Shown: positions 53,823-63,159, counted from the stretch's first letter. The stretch: DNA of 64,000 nucleotides from an uncultured Desulfomonile sp. (GCA_903952205.1 CAJBEZ010000036.1:62001-126000), one strand, 5' to 3'. Program-made: numbers and translations. Notes: generated by a model not told the origin, from the letters alone.

Positions 53823-55802
53823 TTAATCATTGAAATCGAAGAACTCTTTCAAGTCGCTAAGCGACCTCGTCATAGGACTCTTTTGCAGACTCTGAAAAAA
53901 CATCTTGCCATAACTTTTTGACAGAATTCTAGGATCCATGACACATAAGGCGCCTCTGTCGTTTCTAGTTCTAATGAGTCTCCCCAGTCCCTGTTTCAAG
54001 GCAATTACAGCCATTGGAACCTGAAGCAGAAAAAAGGGGTTCTTTCCTGCCGATCTCAAAAGATCAACGCGAGTTGACAAGATTGGATCGTCGGGAGGAG
54101 CGAATGGCAATTTATCTATTATGACACACGACAAAGATTCACCTTGAACATCAACCCCTTCCCAAAAGGACGATGTCCCCAAGAGCACCGCTCCGCTCTT
54201 GGATTTGAATTCCTCGATAAGCCTCGATTTCGGCCTCGTGCCTTGCAGGAGTAACGGGAAGCTCATGGTTCCTTTCAACTTTTCATAAACACTTTCCATA
54301 TTCCTGATAGACGTGAAAAGCACAAACGCTCTACCTTGGGTCACCGAAAGGATTTCTCCAATGTTTTCCGCCAAGAGCGAGACAAATTCTCCGGAATTAG
54401 GTTCCGGCATTGATTTGGGGATATAAAAAAGAGTTTGAGCGCCATAATCGAAGGGGCTCCCGAGGATCACCTCTTTAGGGGAAAATGTTCCATTCAGTCC
54501 AACACTGGATCTAAAATATTCGAATGATCCACTTGTAGCCAACGTGGCTGAGGTAAAGACAAGACTTGGAATTTTCTCGTACAATCTTTTCCGCAAGGCT
54601 GAGCCAACCTCTATCGGACACGCGTGCGCGCTGATGACCCGATCTTTTTTCTCGATCCATGTCGCATAGTCTTTGGCGGAAGAAGTTCCAAATATAGTGT
54701 CTATTTCGATGCGAAGATCCTGAACCCTTTGGATCAGGATCTTGAGTTCTTCTCTCGCCTTGGGGCTAGCCGATATCATAGAAGACAAACTGTCTAGAGA
54801 TTGAGACAAGTTTTCTCTGGCCTCCATGACACGTCTGTCAGTTGAGTCTATTTTAGCTTTTTGAATTTGAATGTCCTCAAATATACCAAACAAATTCCTT
54901 GCGTTATCGTCTGTTTTTCTGAGTTCCCTCTCAAATTTCTCTCCATGAATTTCGGCCTCAGTGAGTTGGAATCTGCAATCTTTAACAAACTTTCTAATCT
55001 TGTGGACTCCGCAATGGAACCCAAAATGTTGAGTCACCGCTTCTTCAAAACCATGCGCTTCATCAATTATCAGGGCGTCGAAACGCGGTATGACCTCCCC
55101 TCTGCCGCTTGACCTAACAGCCATATCAGAAGCCAGCAGACTGTGATTGACTACAACCAACTGAACATCACCAGCCTTATACCTCATTTTCTGGACGAAG
55201 CATCGCTCAAAGTCCTCACAGCTACGCCCCAGACATGTTTCAGCCGTAGAACAGATCTCCGACCAGACACGACTTTCGTCCGGGAGGGAATCTATTTCGA
55301 CTCTGTCTCCTTCGCCCTGAACCAGGGTTAATTGGTACCATTTCAGAATTTTTTCGAGAAGTTCGCTTTCCCATTGCTCGTAAAAACTCGCCTGTCGGAG
55401 AAAGTCCCTAAGCCTTCTGTGGCATACAAAATTGCTTCTGCCTTTCATAAGGGCCGCTTTGAGGTCGGGGAAAATGTTTTCTTTCACAAAGGGGATGTCT
55501 TTGAAGAAAAGTTGTTCCTGAAGATTTTTAGTCCCAGTCGAAATGGCGACTTTTTTTCCACTTAGAACAGCGGCTACCAGGTAGGCCAAAGTTTTTCCAG
55601 TCCCGGTCGGAGCTTCAATGATCAGGGTATCATCAGCCATCATCGCTGAGAGGACTGCTTCGCTCATGGCAAGTTGCTGTCCCCGAAATTCATATTGAGC
55701 GATAGAACTTGCCATAATCCCATCAGGTCCAAAAATATCGTGGATTTTACCTATACTTGAATCTTTGTTGTCGTTCTCTCTCAATCGCTTACAACCAGTC
55801 AT
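53823..55802 (-). CDS. dinG: DinG/XPD-family ATP-dependent helicase with iron-sulfur cluster
   Basis: About 659 residues. Motif I EAPTGTGKTLAYLVAAVL, Ia STGTKNLQEQL and motif II IIDEAHGFEEAV. The Fe-S cysteines lie between I and II (CSTAETCLGRSCEDFERCF). Motif V/VI is LGTSSFWEGVDVQGESL and KQGLGRLIRTRND. The organisation matches DinG/YoaA 5'-3' helicases that act in repair of stalled forks and R-loops. The frame runs to 55862 within the cobB copy. I give ATG 55802, just past the cobB stop; ATG 55838 is an alternative and neither has a clear ribosome site. Confidence 0.87.
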   Translation of the reverse strand: MTGCKRLRENDNKDSSIGKIHDIFGPDGIMASSIAQYEFRGQQLAMSEAVLSAMMADDTLIIEAPTGTGKTLAYLVAAVLSGKKVAISTGTKNLQEQLFFKDIPFVKENIFPDLKAALMKGRSNFVCHRRLRDFLRQASFYEQWESELLEKILKWYQLTLVQGEGDRVEIDSLPDESRVWSEICSTAETCLGRSCEDFERCFVQKMRYKAGDVQLVVVNHSLLASDMAVRSSGRGEVIPRFDALIIDEAHGFEEAVTQHFGFHCGVHKIRKFVKDCRFQLTEAEIHGEKFERELRKTDDNARNLFGIFEDIQIQKAKIDSTDRRVMEARENLSQSLDSLSSMISASPKAREELKILIQRVQDLRIEIDTIFGTSSAKDYATWIEKKDRVISAHACPIEVGSALRKRLYEKIPSLVFTSATLATSGSFEYFRSSVGLNGTFSPKEVILGSPFDYGAQTLFYIPKSMPEPNSGEFVSLLAENIGEILSVTQGRAFVLFTSIRNMESVYEKLKGTMSFPLLLQGTRPKSRLIEEFKSKSGAVLLGTSSFWEGVDVQGESLSCVIIDKLPFAPPDDPILSTRVDLLRSAGKNPFFLLQVPMAVIALKQGLGRLIRTRNDRGALCVMDPRILSKSYGKMFFQSLQKSPMTRSLSDLKEFFDFND

Positions 55803-55824
55803 GCCTTGAATAAATAATTTGGGG

Positions 55825-57240
55825 TTAACTTTTATCATCCGTCTTGGTAAAAGACGTCTCATGGTAATTCCGGGCCTGATTCAAAATACCCGTAGCCCAT
55901 AAAGGCGCCCCGAGAGTGTGCAAATGAAGATAGGTCCCCAGCGCCTTATACCGGAATATACCATCAACAGAACCATTTATTCCGTGTCCCCGAATAACTT
56001 TGAACGCGTAAGAGTTGGTGTTGATATTATCTGAAGGAATGAATGAATAATGAAATTCATGGCCTTTAAGTACCGATCCCACGGGGAAAAATGGATTTGA
56101 AACGACGACGTTTACGACCATGTATCCATGTCCCTGAGGTCTTCTCTCAAGTACTGTCTCAACGTCAAAAACACCAACCATTGGATAAGTTGTTTCGTCT
56201 ATGGTTAATTGTCTGGCAAGATACATTAACCCACCACATTCAGCGTAAACAGGTAGGCCTGATTTTATAGCCAAAAGCAAAGACTCCTTGAATGTTGTGT
56301 TCTTGGCCAGAACTTCAGCGTGCGTCTCCGGGAAACCTCCGCCAATATAAAGGGCGTCGACTCGCGGCAGTGGCCTTGGTTCCAGGGCTGTAATCTCAAC
56401 CAAAGTGGCCCCTGTTGACGTCAATGCCTGCAGGTTCTCGGGATAATAGAATTGAAATGCAGAATCCCTCAAGATGCCGATTCTAAGATTTTCGTGTTCT
56501 AACATGGCCCCGGATTGGTTTTCCAAAATCCTAGGGCAATCAAGAGGATCTGCGGACTTGGCCAATTTCATCAAATGGTCCAGATCTATTGACCTTTCCA
56601 CCAGATTGGCCACTGTCTCAACAATTTCATTGGCGCCGGAGTGTTCGGAAAGAGGGAGAAGTCCCAGATGCCTTTGAGGGAAATCCTCAAGATACAGTTT
56701 GTTTATGGCCCCGATAACGGGTATTGAACAATACTCCTCGATAGAATCCCTGAGTGTTTTTTCGTGTCTCGGTCCAGCAACTCTATTCAAGATTACCGAC
56801 TTGATCAAAACATCAGAATCAAGCGCTTGACATCCGAGCACCAGAGCCGCCGCTGTTCTTGTCATTTTAGAGGCGTCCACTACTAAAATTACCGGAGTCT
56901 TGAGTAATTTCGCCAACTCGGCGGAACTGTATTCCCCAGAAGCGTTAACGCCATCGAATAATCCCCTGTTTCCCTCGATTATAGATACATCTTGGTCTTT
57001 CGCCCACTTGCAAAAGGACTTTTTTAGAGTTTCCCTGTCAAATAGATATGAATCCAGATTCCTACAGGGACGCTGAGCCGCCTTGCCTAACCAGCCGGCG
57101 TCAATATAATCCGGTCCTTTCTTGAAGACTGCGACGGACAATCCTCGTCTTCTCAAAGCGGCGGTGATTCCTATTGAAAGTAAGGTCTTGCCTGATCCGC
57201 CCCTTAGAGCTCCGATAATTATCCTCGGCGCATTTTGCAT
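55825..57240 (-). CDS. CobB/CbiA-type amidotransferase (DsrN-like), copy 1
   Basis: 471 residues. N-terminal P-loop synthetase domain (GALRGGSGKTLLSIGITAAL, GPDYIDAGWLG, EGNRGLFDGVNASGEYSSAELAKLL) and C-terminal glutamine amidotransferase with nucleophile Cys in YAECGGLMYLARQL and the His in LKGHEFHYSFIP. The family amidates the a and c carboxylates of cobyrinate or, as DsrN beside dsr genes, the siroheme of sulfite reductase. Placement near dsrABD and absence of any other cobalamin gene in the window favour siroheme amidation. A second full-length paralogue lies 22 bp upstream; the pair shares the same motif order but differs in many positions. Confidence 0.88.
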   Translation of the reverse strand: MQNAPRIIIGALRGGSGKTLLSIGITAALRRRGLSVAVFKKGPDYIDAGWLGKAAQRPCRNLDSYLFDRETLKKSFCKWAKDQDVSIIEGNRGLFDGVNASGEYSSAELAKLLKTPVILVVDASKMTRTAAALVLGCQALDSDVLIKSVILNRVAGPRHEKTLRDSIEEYCSIPVIGAINKLYLEDFPQRHLGLLPLSEHSGANEIVETVANLVERSIDLDHLMKLAKSADPLDCPRILENQSGAMLEHENLRIGILRDSAFQFYYPENLQALTSTGATLVEITALEPRPLPRVDALYIGGGFPETHAEVLAKNTTFKESLLLAIKSGLPVYAECGGLMYLARQLTIDETTYPMVGVFDVETVLERRPQGHGYMVVNVVVSNPFFPVGSVLKGHEFHYSFIPSDNINTNSYAFKVIRGHGINGSVDGIFRYKALGTYLHLHTLGAPLWATGILNQARNYHETSFTKTDDKS

Positions 57241-57262
57241 TCTATGTGTCCCAAAGAATCAG

Positions 57263-58699
57263 TTACTTGATATTTTCTTCCAATGAACAAGCGTCGGATT
57301 TTATCTTCCTGGCGACACGGAAATTTTTGGCCTTTCGGACAATAGAACCTGCCCATTCCGGCTCACCTAGAGAATGGATATGAGTGTAGAGCCCCAGAGC
57401 GTTTTTGACCGCAAGGCCATCGTGCGCGCCATCAATTCCTTGTCCACGCAAAACATCGAAAGCCCAAAACTCTTGATTTGGATAATCCAACACCATTGTC
57501 GAATAATGAAATTCGTGTCCTCGCAAAGTTAGGCCGCCATCAAAAAAAGGGTTGGACCCTCTAGCTTTGAGTTCAACATATCCCAAACCCTGTGGTTTCC
57601 GATTCAATACTGATTTGGCCGAGAAAACACCCGCCATCGGAAATACCTTAGTGTCTATCACGAGGCTCTTGGCTAGAAACATCAACCCTCCACATTCCGC
57701 ATACACCGGCCCTCCAGATTCAACAAATGATTTTATTGATTGCCGAAATATAAGGTTTTCAGCAAGTCTTTCGGCGTGTGTTTCGGGAAATCCGCCACCG
57801 ATATAAAGCGCGTCTATATCCGGCAAAGGTTTGGACTCAAGGGAATTTATTTCAACTATGTTCGCTCCATTCAAAATTAACGCTTCAAGGTTTTCCGGGT
57901 AATAAAACTGAAAAGCGGCGTCGTGAAGAATACCTATCTCGATACTATTGACGCTTCCTGTCTTGAGCAGCTCAGGTTCCAGATTCAGCAGATGAGAGTT
58001 AGGAGGAATTGGGCCTTGAAAGGCTATCCTCTCTATTTCCTCCAAATCTAAACCACTCTCTATGATTGCCCTGGCTTCTTCCACGAAATCGATGGCCGAT
58101 GGATGCTCCTGTATGGGTAATAAACCAAGATGTCTTTGAGGAAAGTTCCTGAGCTTCATACTGGGAATAACTCCCACTACTGGGATTGTGGTTATTCGCT
58201 CAATCGCCTGCCTAACTACATGTTCGTGCCTCGTCCCTTTGATCCTGTTCAGAATTATGCCTGAGATCTGAAGCTCCGGATCAAACTGTTGACATCCCTT
58301 AACTAAAGCGGCGGCAGTTCCCGTCATCTTGGAGCAATCAATTATCATCAGTGTGGGACTTCGCAAAAGCTTAGACAATTCAGCGCTGCTCGAAGACCCA
58401 CTATTGTCAACACCGTCGAAAAGACCTCTATTTCCCTCGATTATGGAAATATCTGAATTTAGAGATCTTCTGATGAACGAATTTAAGACGGTCTCTTCGG
58501 AGAAGAGGTGTTGATCTAGATTATAACAGGGCCTCCCGGCGGAAAGACTCAACCATCCCGCGTCTATATAGTCCGGCCCCTTTTTGAACACGCTAGGAAC
58601 CAGACCCCTTTTACGAATAGCAGCCACAAGGCCTACAGTTACAAGTGTCTTGCCTGATCCACCTTTAAGAGCAGTGATGAGAAGACTGGGGATCCTCAT
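57263..58699 (-). CDS. CobB/CbiA-type amidotransferase (DsrN-like), copy 2
   Basis: 478 residues. Domains as in copy 1: TALKGGSGKTLVTVGLVAAI, GPDYIDAGWLSLSAGRPCYNLDQ, EGNRGLFDGVDNSGSSSSAELSKLL, then the amidotransferase with YAECGGLMFLAKSL and LRGHEFHYSTMV, and YIGGGFPETHAERL. Both catalytic centres are intact, so both copies appear functional. It begins only 3 bp after the stop of the unrecognised 459-residue gene, suggesting translational coupling. The overall likeness of the two copies indicates tandem duplication followed by divergence. Possible tasks are amidation of different side chains or different substrates, such as siroheme and cobyrinate. Confidence 0.88.
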   Translation of the reverse strand: MRIPSLLITALKGGSGKTLVTVGLVAAIRKRGLVPSVFKKGPDYIDAGWLSLSAGRPCYNLDQHLFSEETVLNSFIRRSLNSDISIIEGNRGLFDGVDNSGSSSSAELSKLLRSPTLMIIDCSKMTGTAAALVKGCQQFDPELQISGIILNRIKGTRHEHVVRQAIERITTIPVVGVIPSMKLRNFPQRHLGLLPIQEHPSAIDFVEEARAIIESGLDLEEIERIAFQGPIPPNSHLLNLEPELLKTGSVNSIEIGILHDAAFQFYYPENLEALILNGANIVEINSLESKPLPDIDALYIGGGFPETHAERLAENLIFRQSIKSFVESGGPVYAECGGLMFLAKSLVIDTKVFPMAGVFSAKSVLNRKPQGLGYVELKARGSNPFFDGGLTLRGHEFHYSTMVLDYPNQEFWAFDVLRGQGIDGAHDGLAVKNALGLYTHIHSLGEPEWAGSIVRKAKNFRVARKIKSDACSLEENIK

Positions 58700-58702
58700 T
58701 TG

Positions 58703-60082
58703 TTATACTTGGATGTCTTCAAGAGAGATAATTTCATCAGCGAATGAAAGGGTCTGCCAATTCTGGAATACGGTAAAAATGTGGTTGACCAGGTTTTTAC
58801 TGATTATTTTAAAATCAGGAGCTCTTTTATCATAAGACTCCAATATTGTAACGAACACCTCTGTCCATTCCTGGATGGTTTTCAATCGTGCTATTTTAAC
58901 AAAATTGTGACAAAATTTTGTCATGTCACTGTCCAGATAATTTCTGGCGATAATGCCTCTTATAAAACCGCGCATTATGCCCTCGAGGAATCCGTCCCCC
59001 AACCAGACAAAATCCCCTACCCCGTCAATGCGATCGAGTCTGGCCCTCACCGTGATGTTGGCTAAAAACATTATCAGAGCGTCATTTATGTTTTCCTCCG
59101 AATCCTCAGTGAAGATGATTCGATTTCCATATTGCCTGACGGTTATCAACTTTAAATCAGGATTTGGAGATAACTTGGCGATGAAATCTCCAGCAGCCAG
59201 ATGCCATGGATAAATCTCCCGGAGTGATTCAAGATCGAAAAAACAGGTGAGTATGTAGGCGACTCTTTCAATCATCTTAACCGCTAAGTCTTCTTTAATC
59301 TCTCTATAACCATTGTCTGTATCCCAAAAGGTAAAAACAGCTTGCTTTCCTGGGACCAAACTTGAGACATGGAATTCATGATAGCCTCTGAACCACTCTC
59401 CCAAGAACATCAAGTTGGGTGTTTCAGTAATATTTGAACTACGGTCCGACGAATCGCTTATGAAATAAACTTCGGGAACAAATCTCTGATCGCCCATGGT
59501 TCCCAAGAATCTCATCAAATTATAATCCTGCTTGATTCTTGAAATTCCTCGATCGGTCAACGCTACATTCGCCACAAACCATAGCTGGTCCCGGCCACTG
59601 TGGACTCTGACTGAGGCCGGGAAATAATCAGCGCCTCTTTTTTCAGCAACCAGATCTATCAACTGGATTTCTTTATCAAACCACTGGGCCTTTTTCTTGA
59701 CAATTTCTTCAAATTCTTCAAAGTTCTCGACAATAAAAGTTTGTATTGCCGTCAAATATGAACGGTAGGTTAAGGAACCAATCTTTAGGATGGAGGAATC
59801 TTTACAAAGCGGGACTGCGCTCTTCAGGAATTCAGAGTTGAGAATTCTCGTTTGCGAGTCTGCTGATGATAGCATGAATCGAAAATCGGGCATTTTGTTT
59901 GACATATTTTGTTTTATATCATGCACGCGGTCTTTAAAGATTTGAGGAACCCGATTTACGCCGAGCCGGTTCTCCCTTGGCAAGTTAAGCATATTAGTCT
60001 CTATTGAAAAGAATGTGAATAGATTCATCTGTGGCTGCTGTATCGGCGACAAAATCCTCTGACATGTGTCCCTTATTTTCAT
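58703..60082 (-). CDS. Uncharacterised 459-residue protein coupled to DsrN-like genes
   Basis: I do not recognise the family. The protein is soluble, without signal peptide or membrane helix, mixed alpha/beta, with a helical C-terminus. Around residues 150-240 the text VANVALTDRGISRIKQDYNLMRFLG, FVPEVYFI and NLMFLGEWFRGYHEFHV has the rhythm of an N-lobe and hinge of an aminoglycoside-phosphotransferase/kinase-like fold. Later, YPWHLAAGDFIAKL and KLITVRQYG lie where a catalytic HxD-like loop would be. This likeness is faint and unproven. The ATG at 60082 has a weak AAGAAG site upstream; inner ATGs exist. The gene leads an operon with two amidotransferases and is divergent from dsrABD, which suggests a task in sulfite reductase or siroheme maturation. 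Confidence 0.78.
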   Translation of the reverse strand: MKIRDTCQRILSPIQQPQMNLFTFFSIETNMLNLPRENRLGVNRVPQIFKDRVHDIKQNMSNKMPDFRFMLSSADSQTRILNSEFLKSAVPLCKDSSILKIGSLTYRSYLTAIQTFIVENFEEFEEIVKKKAQWFDKEIQLIDLVAEKRGADYFPASVRVHSGRDQLWFVANVALTDRGISRIKQDYNLMRFLGTMGDQRFVPEVYFISDSSDRSSNITETPNLMFLGEWFRGYHEFHVSSLVPGKQAVFTFWDTDNGYREIKEDLAVKMIERVAYILTCFFDLESLREIYPWHLAAGDFIAKLSPNPDLKLITVRQYGNRIIFTEDSEENINDALIMFLANITVRARLDRIDGVGDFVWLGDGFLEGIMRGFIRGIIARNYLDSDMTKFCHNFVKIARLKTIQEWTEVFVTILESYDKRAPDFKIISKNLVNHIFTVFQNWQTLSFADEIISLEDIQV

Positions 60083-60101
60083 AAAACTTCTTGAACAGTC
60101 T

Positions 60102-60130
60102 ATTCAAACGAACTCACTGAGTGAGTTCAA
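60102..60130 (-). promoter_or_regulatory. Candidate promoter for the 459-residue gene and DsrN operon
   Basis: On the minus strand TTGAAC (60130-60125) and TTGAAT (60107-60102) are separated by 17 bp, and the start codon is at 60082. Each hexamer matches four of six consensus bases. The 19-bp dyad lies almost entirely between the two hexamers, a common repressor position. Confidence 0.4.
60110..60128. promoter_or_regulatory. Perfect 19-bp dyad, probable operator in the dsr divergent region
   Basis: GAACTCACT (60110-60118) and AGTGAGTTC (60120-60128) are exact complements around a single central G. A second, smaller dyad TTGAA-N7-TTCAA lies at 60091-60107. The 311-bp region 60083-60393 has no gene. 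A site of this length and symmetry is what a dimeric repressor or activator would bind; no regulator gene is adjacent. Confidence 0.6.
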
Positions 60131-60182
60131 TTGATGAGAAGTCTGAGAAGATGTTATTTACTAAAAATGTTGGATTTTTTTC

Positions 60183-60211
60183 TTGACTTGATGAAGCCAT
60201 TTGCATTAAAT
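60183..60211 (+). promoter_or_regulatory. Candidate sigma-70 promoter of dsrABD
   Basis: TTGACT (60183-60188) and TTAAAT (60206-60211) with a 17-bp spacer. The match is five of six and four of six. It predicts a leader of about 175 bases before the dsrA ATG, long enough for post-transcriptional control. Confidence 0.5.
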
Positions 60212-60393
60212 TTTTAAGAATCTTCAATTCGGTGGCCTTTTTCATTCATGCTCTATAAATTCGCTGGTTTGAATACATTTTAAATTTGCATGAAGAACTT
60301 GAACAGTCGGGTCTACCGGCGTTTTTTTTCTGGTCACTCGAATAGATCGCGATTAGTTGAAACGAAGACCCAAGTAGAGAGGAGGAACCTTTA

Positions 60394-61683
60394 ATGGGAA
60401 AACACAATACCCCTATGCTTGATGAATTGGAAAAGGGTCCGTGGCCCAGTTTTGTTTCTGATATCAAGCAGCAGGTGGCAAACGGAAAACATGTTCTTAA
60501 AGAAGCTCCAGATGACCTATTAGGAGTGATGGAATTGTCTTACGTGGACAAGGTCACCCATTGGAAACATGGTGGAATCGTTGGCGTATTCGGTTACGGC
60601 GGCGGGATCATTGGACGTTATTGCGATCAGCCTCAAATGTTCCCCGGCGTGGCGCATTTCCATACAGTGCGTGTGAACCAACCTTCTAGCAAATTCTATA
60701 CCGCCAAATACTTGAGAGAGCTTTGTGATCTGTGGGAACGCCACGGAAGCGGCCTCACCAACATGCATGGATCAACTGGCGATATCGTGTTCTTAGGCAC
60801 AACCACTGATCATCTTGAGCCTCTATTCTTTGAAATGACTCATGAACTGAATCAGGACCTCGGCGGCTCAGGATCTAACCTGAGAACCCCCGAGTGTTGT
60901 TTAGGTCAATCCAGGTGCGAATTCGCTTGCTATGACACTCAGGAAGCCTGCGACAACCTTACTCACGAATATCAGGACGAATTGCATCGACCAGCTTTCC
61001 CTTACAAGTTTAAGTTCAAGTTTGATGGTTGCCCGAATGGTTGCGTGGCCTCCATTGCGCGTTCGGACATGTCTTTTATCGGAACCTGGAGAGACAACAT
61101 CCGTATCGACCAGGCCGCAGTTAAGGCTTACGTGGGCGGAGAATTTGCTCCTAACGCGGGCGCTTATTCAGGTCGAGATTGGGGAAAATTCGATATCCAG
61201 AAGGAAGTTGTTGATCTTTGCCCCACAGGCTGCATGAGATGGGATGGATCCAAACTTGAAATAAATGATAAAGAATGCGTCCGCTGCATGCATTGCCTGA
61301 ATGTTATGCCCAGGGCTCTGAGAAAAGGTCTGGACACTGGAGTTTCAATACTTTTTGGCGCAAAAGCTCCGATCTTGGAAGGCGCCCAGATGTCAACTCT
61401 GACCGTTCCTTTCCTAAAAATGGAATCACCCTTTTCTGAAGCTAAAGATCTTGTCGAGAAAGTTTGGGATTGGTGGATGGAAGAAGGCAAGAACCGTGAG
61501 CGTCTAGGTGAATTGATTCAGAGGAAAACCTTCCAGGAATTCCTGAGAGTCTGCGAACTGGATCCTGACCCACGAATGGTTGATGAGCCGAGATCCAACC
61601 CATACATTTTCTGGAAAGAAGAAGAAGTCGAGGGTGGATGGACCCGAGACATCGACGCTTTCCGAGCGAAACATCAGAGGTAA
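60394..61683 (+). CDS. dsrA: Dissimilatory sulfite reductase, alpha subunit
   Basis: 429 residues. DsrA2B2 reduces sulfite with six electrons, delivering sulfur to DsrC as a trisulfide. The siroheme/[4Fe-4S] ligands are in CCLGQSRCEFACYD and DGCPNGCVAS. The inserted ferredoxin domain has VVDLCPTGCMRWDG and ECVRCMHCLNVMP. The N-terminal block KHGGIVGVFGYGGGIIGRYCDQP and LTNMHGSTGDIVFLGT are strictly conserved in dsrA. AGAGGAGG precedes the ATG. It is the marker gene of dissimilatory sulfate/sulfite metabolism; the reductive type is assumed from the presence of dsrD. Confidence 0.98.
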   Translation: MGKHNTPMLDELEKGPWPSFVSDIKQQVANGKHVLKEAPDDLLGVMELSYVDKVTHWKHGGIVGVFGYGGGIIGRYCDQPQMFPGVAHFHTVRVNQPSSKFYTAKYLRELCDLWERHGSGLTNMHGSTGDIVFLGTTTDHLEPLFFEMTHELNQDLGGSGSNLRTPECCLGQSRCEFACYDTQEACDNLTHEYQDELHRPAFPYKFKFKFDGCPNGCVASIARSDMSFIGTWRDNIRIDQAAVKAYVGGEFAPNAGAYSGRDWGKFDIQKEVVDLCPTGCMRWDGSKLEINDKECVRCMHCLNVMPRALRKGLDTGVSILFGAKAPILEGAQMSTLTVPFLKMESPFSEAKDLVEKVWDWWMEEGKNRERLGELIQRKTFQEFLRVCELDPDPRMVDEPRSNPYIFWKEEEVEGGWTRDIDAFRAKHQR

Positions 61684-61698
61684 AGGGAGGTCAACAAG

Positions 61699-62817
61699 AT
61701 GCCTTACGATCCCAGTGAACCGTTGAAAGATAGAATTACTGATATTGGCCCCAGACACTATGGGGAATTCCTTCCACCCGTGATTAAGAAAAACAAGGGC
61801 AAATGGCTGTATCACGAAATTTTACAGCCAGGGGTGCTTGTTCATGTCGCCGAGTCTGGAGACAAGGTCTTCAGTGTTCGTGTCGGTGGCTGCCGTTTGA
61901 TGAGTGTCGAGCATCTCCGTGAGATCTGCGACATAGCCGACAAATACTGTGACGGTTATCTCAGATTCACCACTAGGAACAACATTGAGTTCCTTCTGGC
62001 CGATGAATCCAAACTAAAACCCCTGGTTGACGATCTCAAAAGCCGCAAGTTCAGTGGCGGATCTAACAAATTCCCCGTTGGCGGGACAGGGGCGGGCGTC
62101 ACCAACATAGTTCACACTCAGGGCTGGGCTCATTGCCACACCCCGGCGATTGACGCTTCTGGAGTGGTCAAGGCCGTCATGGACGCAATTTATGATGAAT
62201 TCGACCACATGAAACTACCGGCCCCAGTTCGCGTATCTCTTGCATGCTGCCTCAACATGTGCGGCGCAGTTCATTGCTCTGACATCGCCATTCTTGGTAT
62301 TCATCGCAAGCCACCTATGGTGGATGGTGAGTGGATCGATAAACTCTGCGAATTGCCACTTGCGATAGCAGCGTGCCCGACAGGGGCTATTAAGCCGGCT
62401 AAAACGGCAGATGGAAAGAAAAGCCTTGAAGTCAAAGCTGAAAGGTGTATGTTCTGCGGCAACTGCTACACCATGTGCGCAGCAATGCCTCTGGCGGACG
62501 AAGTAGGAAGTGGAATAGCCATTCTGGTCGGCGGAAAGTTGTCGAATAGAATCAGCAAGCCCAAGTTCTCGAAGGTCGTTATTCCGTTTATACCCAACGA
62601 ACCACCTAGATGGCCATCAACCGTCGCAGCGGTCAAGAATATTATTGACGTTTACTCCAAAGACGCCCATAAATATGAGCGGCTTGGGGACTGGGCGGAG
62701 AGAATTGGCTGGGAAAGATTCTTTGAGAAAACCAATATTCCGTTTACTCATCATCTAATTGATGATTACCGTTTTGCATACACAACATGGCGGCAATCGA
62801 CTCAGTTTAAGTTTTAA
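61699..62817 (+). CDS. dsrB: Dissimilatory sulfite reductase, beta subunit
   Basis: 372 residues. Partner of DsrA that carries the catalytically active siroheme in known structures. Visible are [57 protein letters not shown] and [16 protein letters not shown] for the cluster/siroheme site. The ferredoxin domain has [11 protein letters not shown] and [12 protein letters not shown]. It starts 15 bp after dsrA behind GGGAGGT and ends 20 bp before dsrD. Confidence 0.98.
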   Translation: MPYDPSEPLKDRITDIGPRHYGEFLPPVIKKNKGKWLYHEILQPGVLVHVAESGDKVFSVRVGGCRLMSVEHLREICDIADKYCDGYLRFTTRNNIEFLLADESKLKPLVDDLKSRKFSGGSNKFPVGGTGAGVTNIVHTQGWAHCHTPAIDASGVVKAVMDAIYDEFDHMKLPAPVRVSLACCLNMCGAVHCSDIAILGIHRKPPMVDGEWIDKLCELPLAIAACPTGAIKPAKTADGKKSLEVKAERCMFCGNCYTMCAAMPLADEVGSGIAILVGGKLSNRISKPKFSKVVIPFIPNEPPRWPSTVAAVKNIIDVYSKDAHKYERLGDWAERIGWERFFEKTNIPFTHHLIDDYRFAYTTWRQSTQFKF

Positions 62818-62837
62818 TCGGTGGAAAGGAGCTTTCC

Positions 62838-63074
62838 ATGACCGAGGAAGAAGCAAAAAAAATTATCCTTGAAGCGCTGCAAGGCAAATCAGCGGCTAAA
62901 TCCAAGTTTTATCTCAAGGATTTTTACGCTATGATCCCTGACATGAAGGCTAGGGAAGTAAAAAACATTGTTAACCGGATGGTTTCCGAGGGTACACTGG
63001 AATATTGGTCCAGCGGGAGCACCACGCTGATCGGTCTGAAAGGTATGGGTAAACAGCATTCAGAGGAAGATTAA
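62838..63074 (+). CDS. dsrD: DsrD, activator of dissimilatory sulfite reductase
   Basis: 78 residues. Winged-helix fold: LKDFYAMIPDMKAREVKNIVNRMVSEGTLEYWSSGSTTLIGLKGMG. In sulfate reducers this small protein binds DsrAB and raises its activity; despite the fold it is not known to act as a classical regulator. AAGGAG precedes the ATG. dsrD is restricted to organisms with the reductive Dsr pathway, supporting a sulfate or sulfite reducer. It is followed by a strong terminator. Confidence 0.96.
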   Translation: MTEEEAKKIILEALQGKSAAKSKFYLKDFYAMIPDMKAREVKNIVNRMVSEGTLEYWSSGSTTLIGLKGMGKQHSEED

Positions 63075-63126
63075 TATTCGACCCTAGTGTTGTTGGACTG
63101 ATCTCAAAAATTAAATAGCCGCAACG

Positions 63127-63159
63127 AAGAGGGAGACCTATATAAAAGGTCTTCCTCTT
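63127..63159. terminator. Bidirectional terminator after dsrD
   Basis: A 13-bp stem (63127-63139 with 63147-63159, one G-T wobble) and a 7-base A/T loop (63140-63146); a T-rich tract follows. It lies between the convergent dsrD and PrmA-like genes and overlaps the latter's stop codon. Confidence 0.8.

Noticed and set aside
55825-58699. Cobalamin biosynthesis operon
   Set aside because: Only the CobB/CbiA-type genes are present; no other corrin gene accompanies them and the neighbours are dsr genes.
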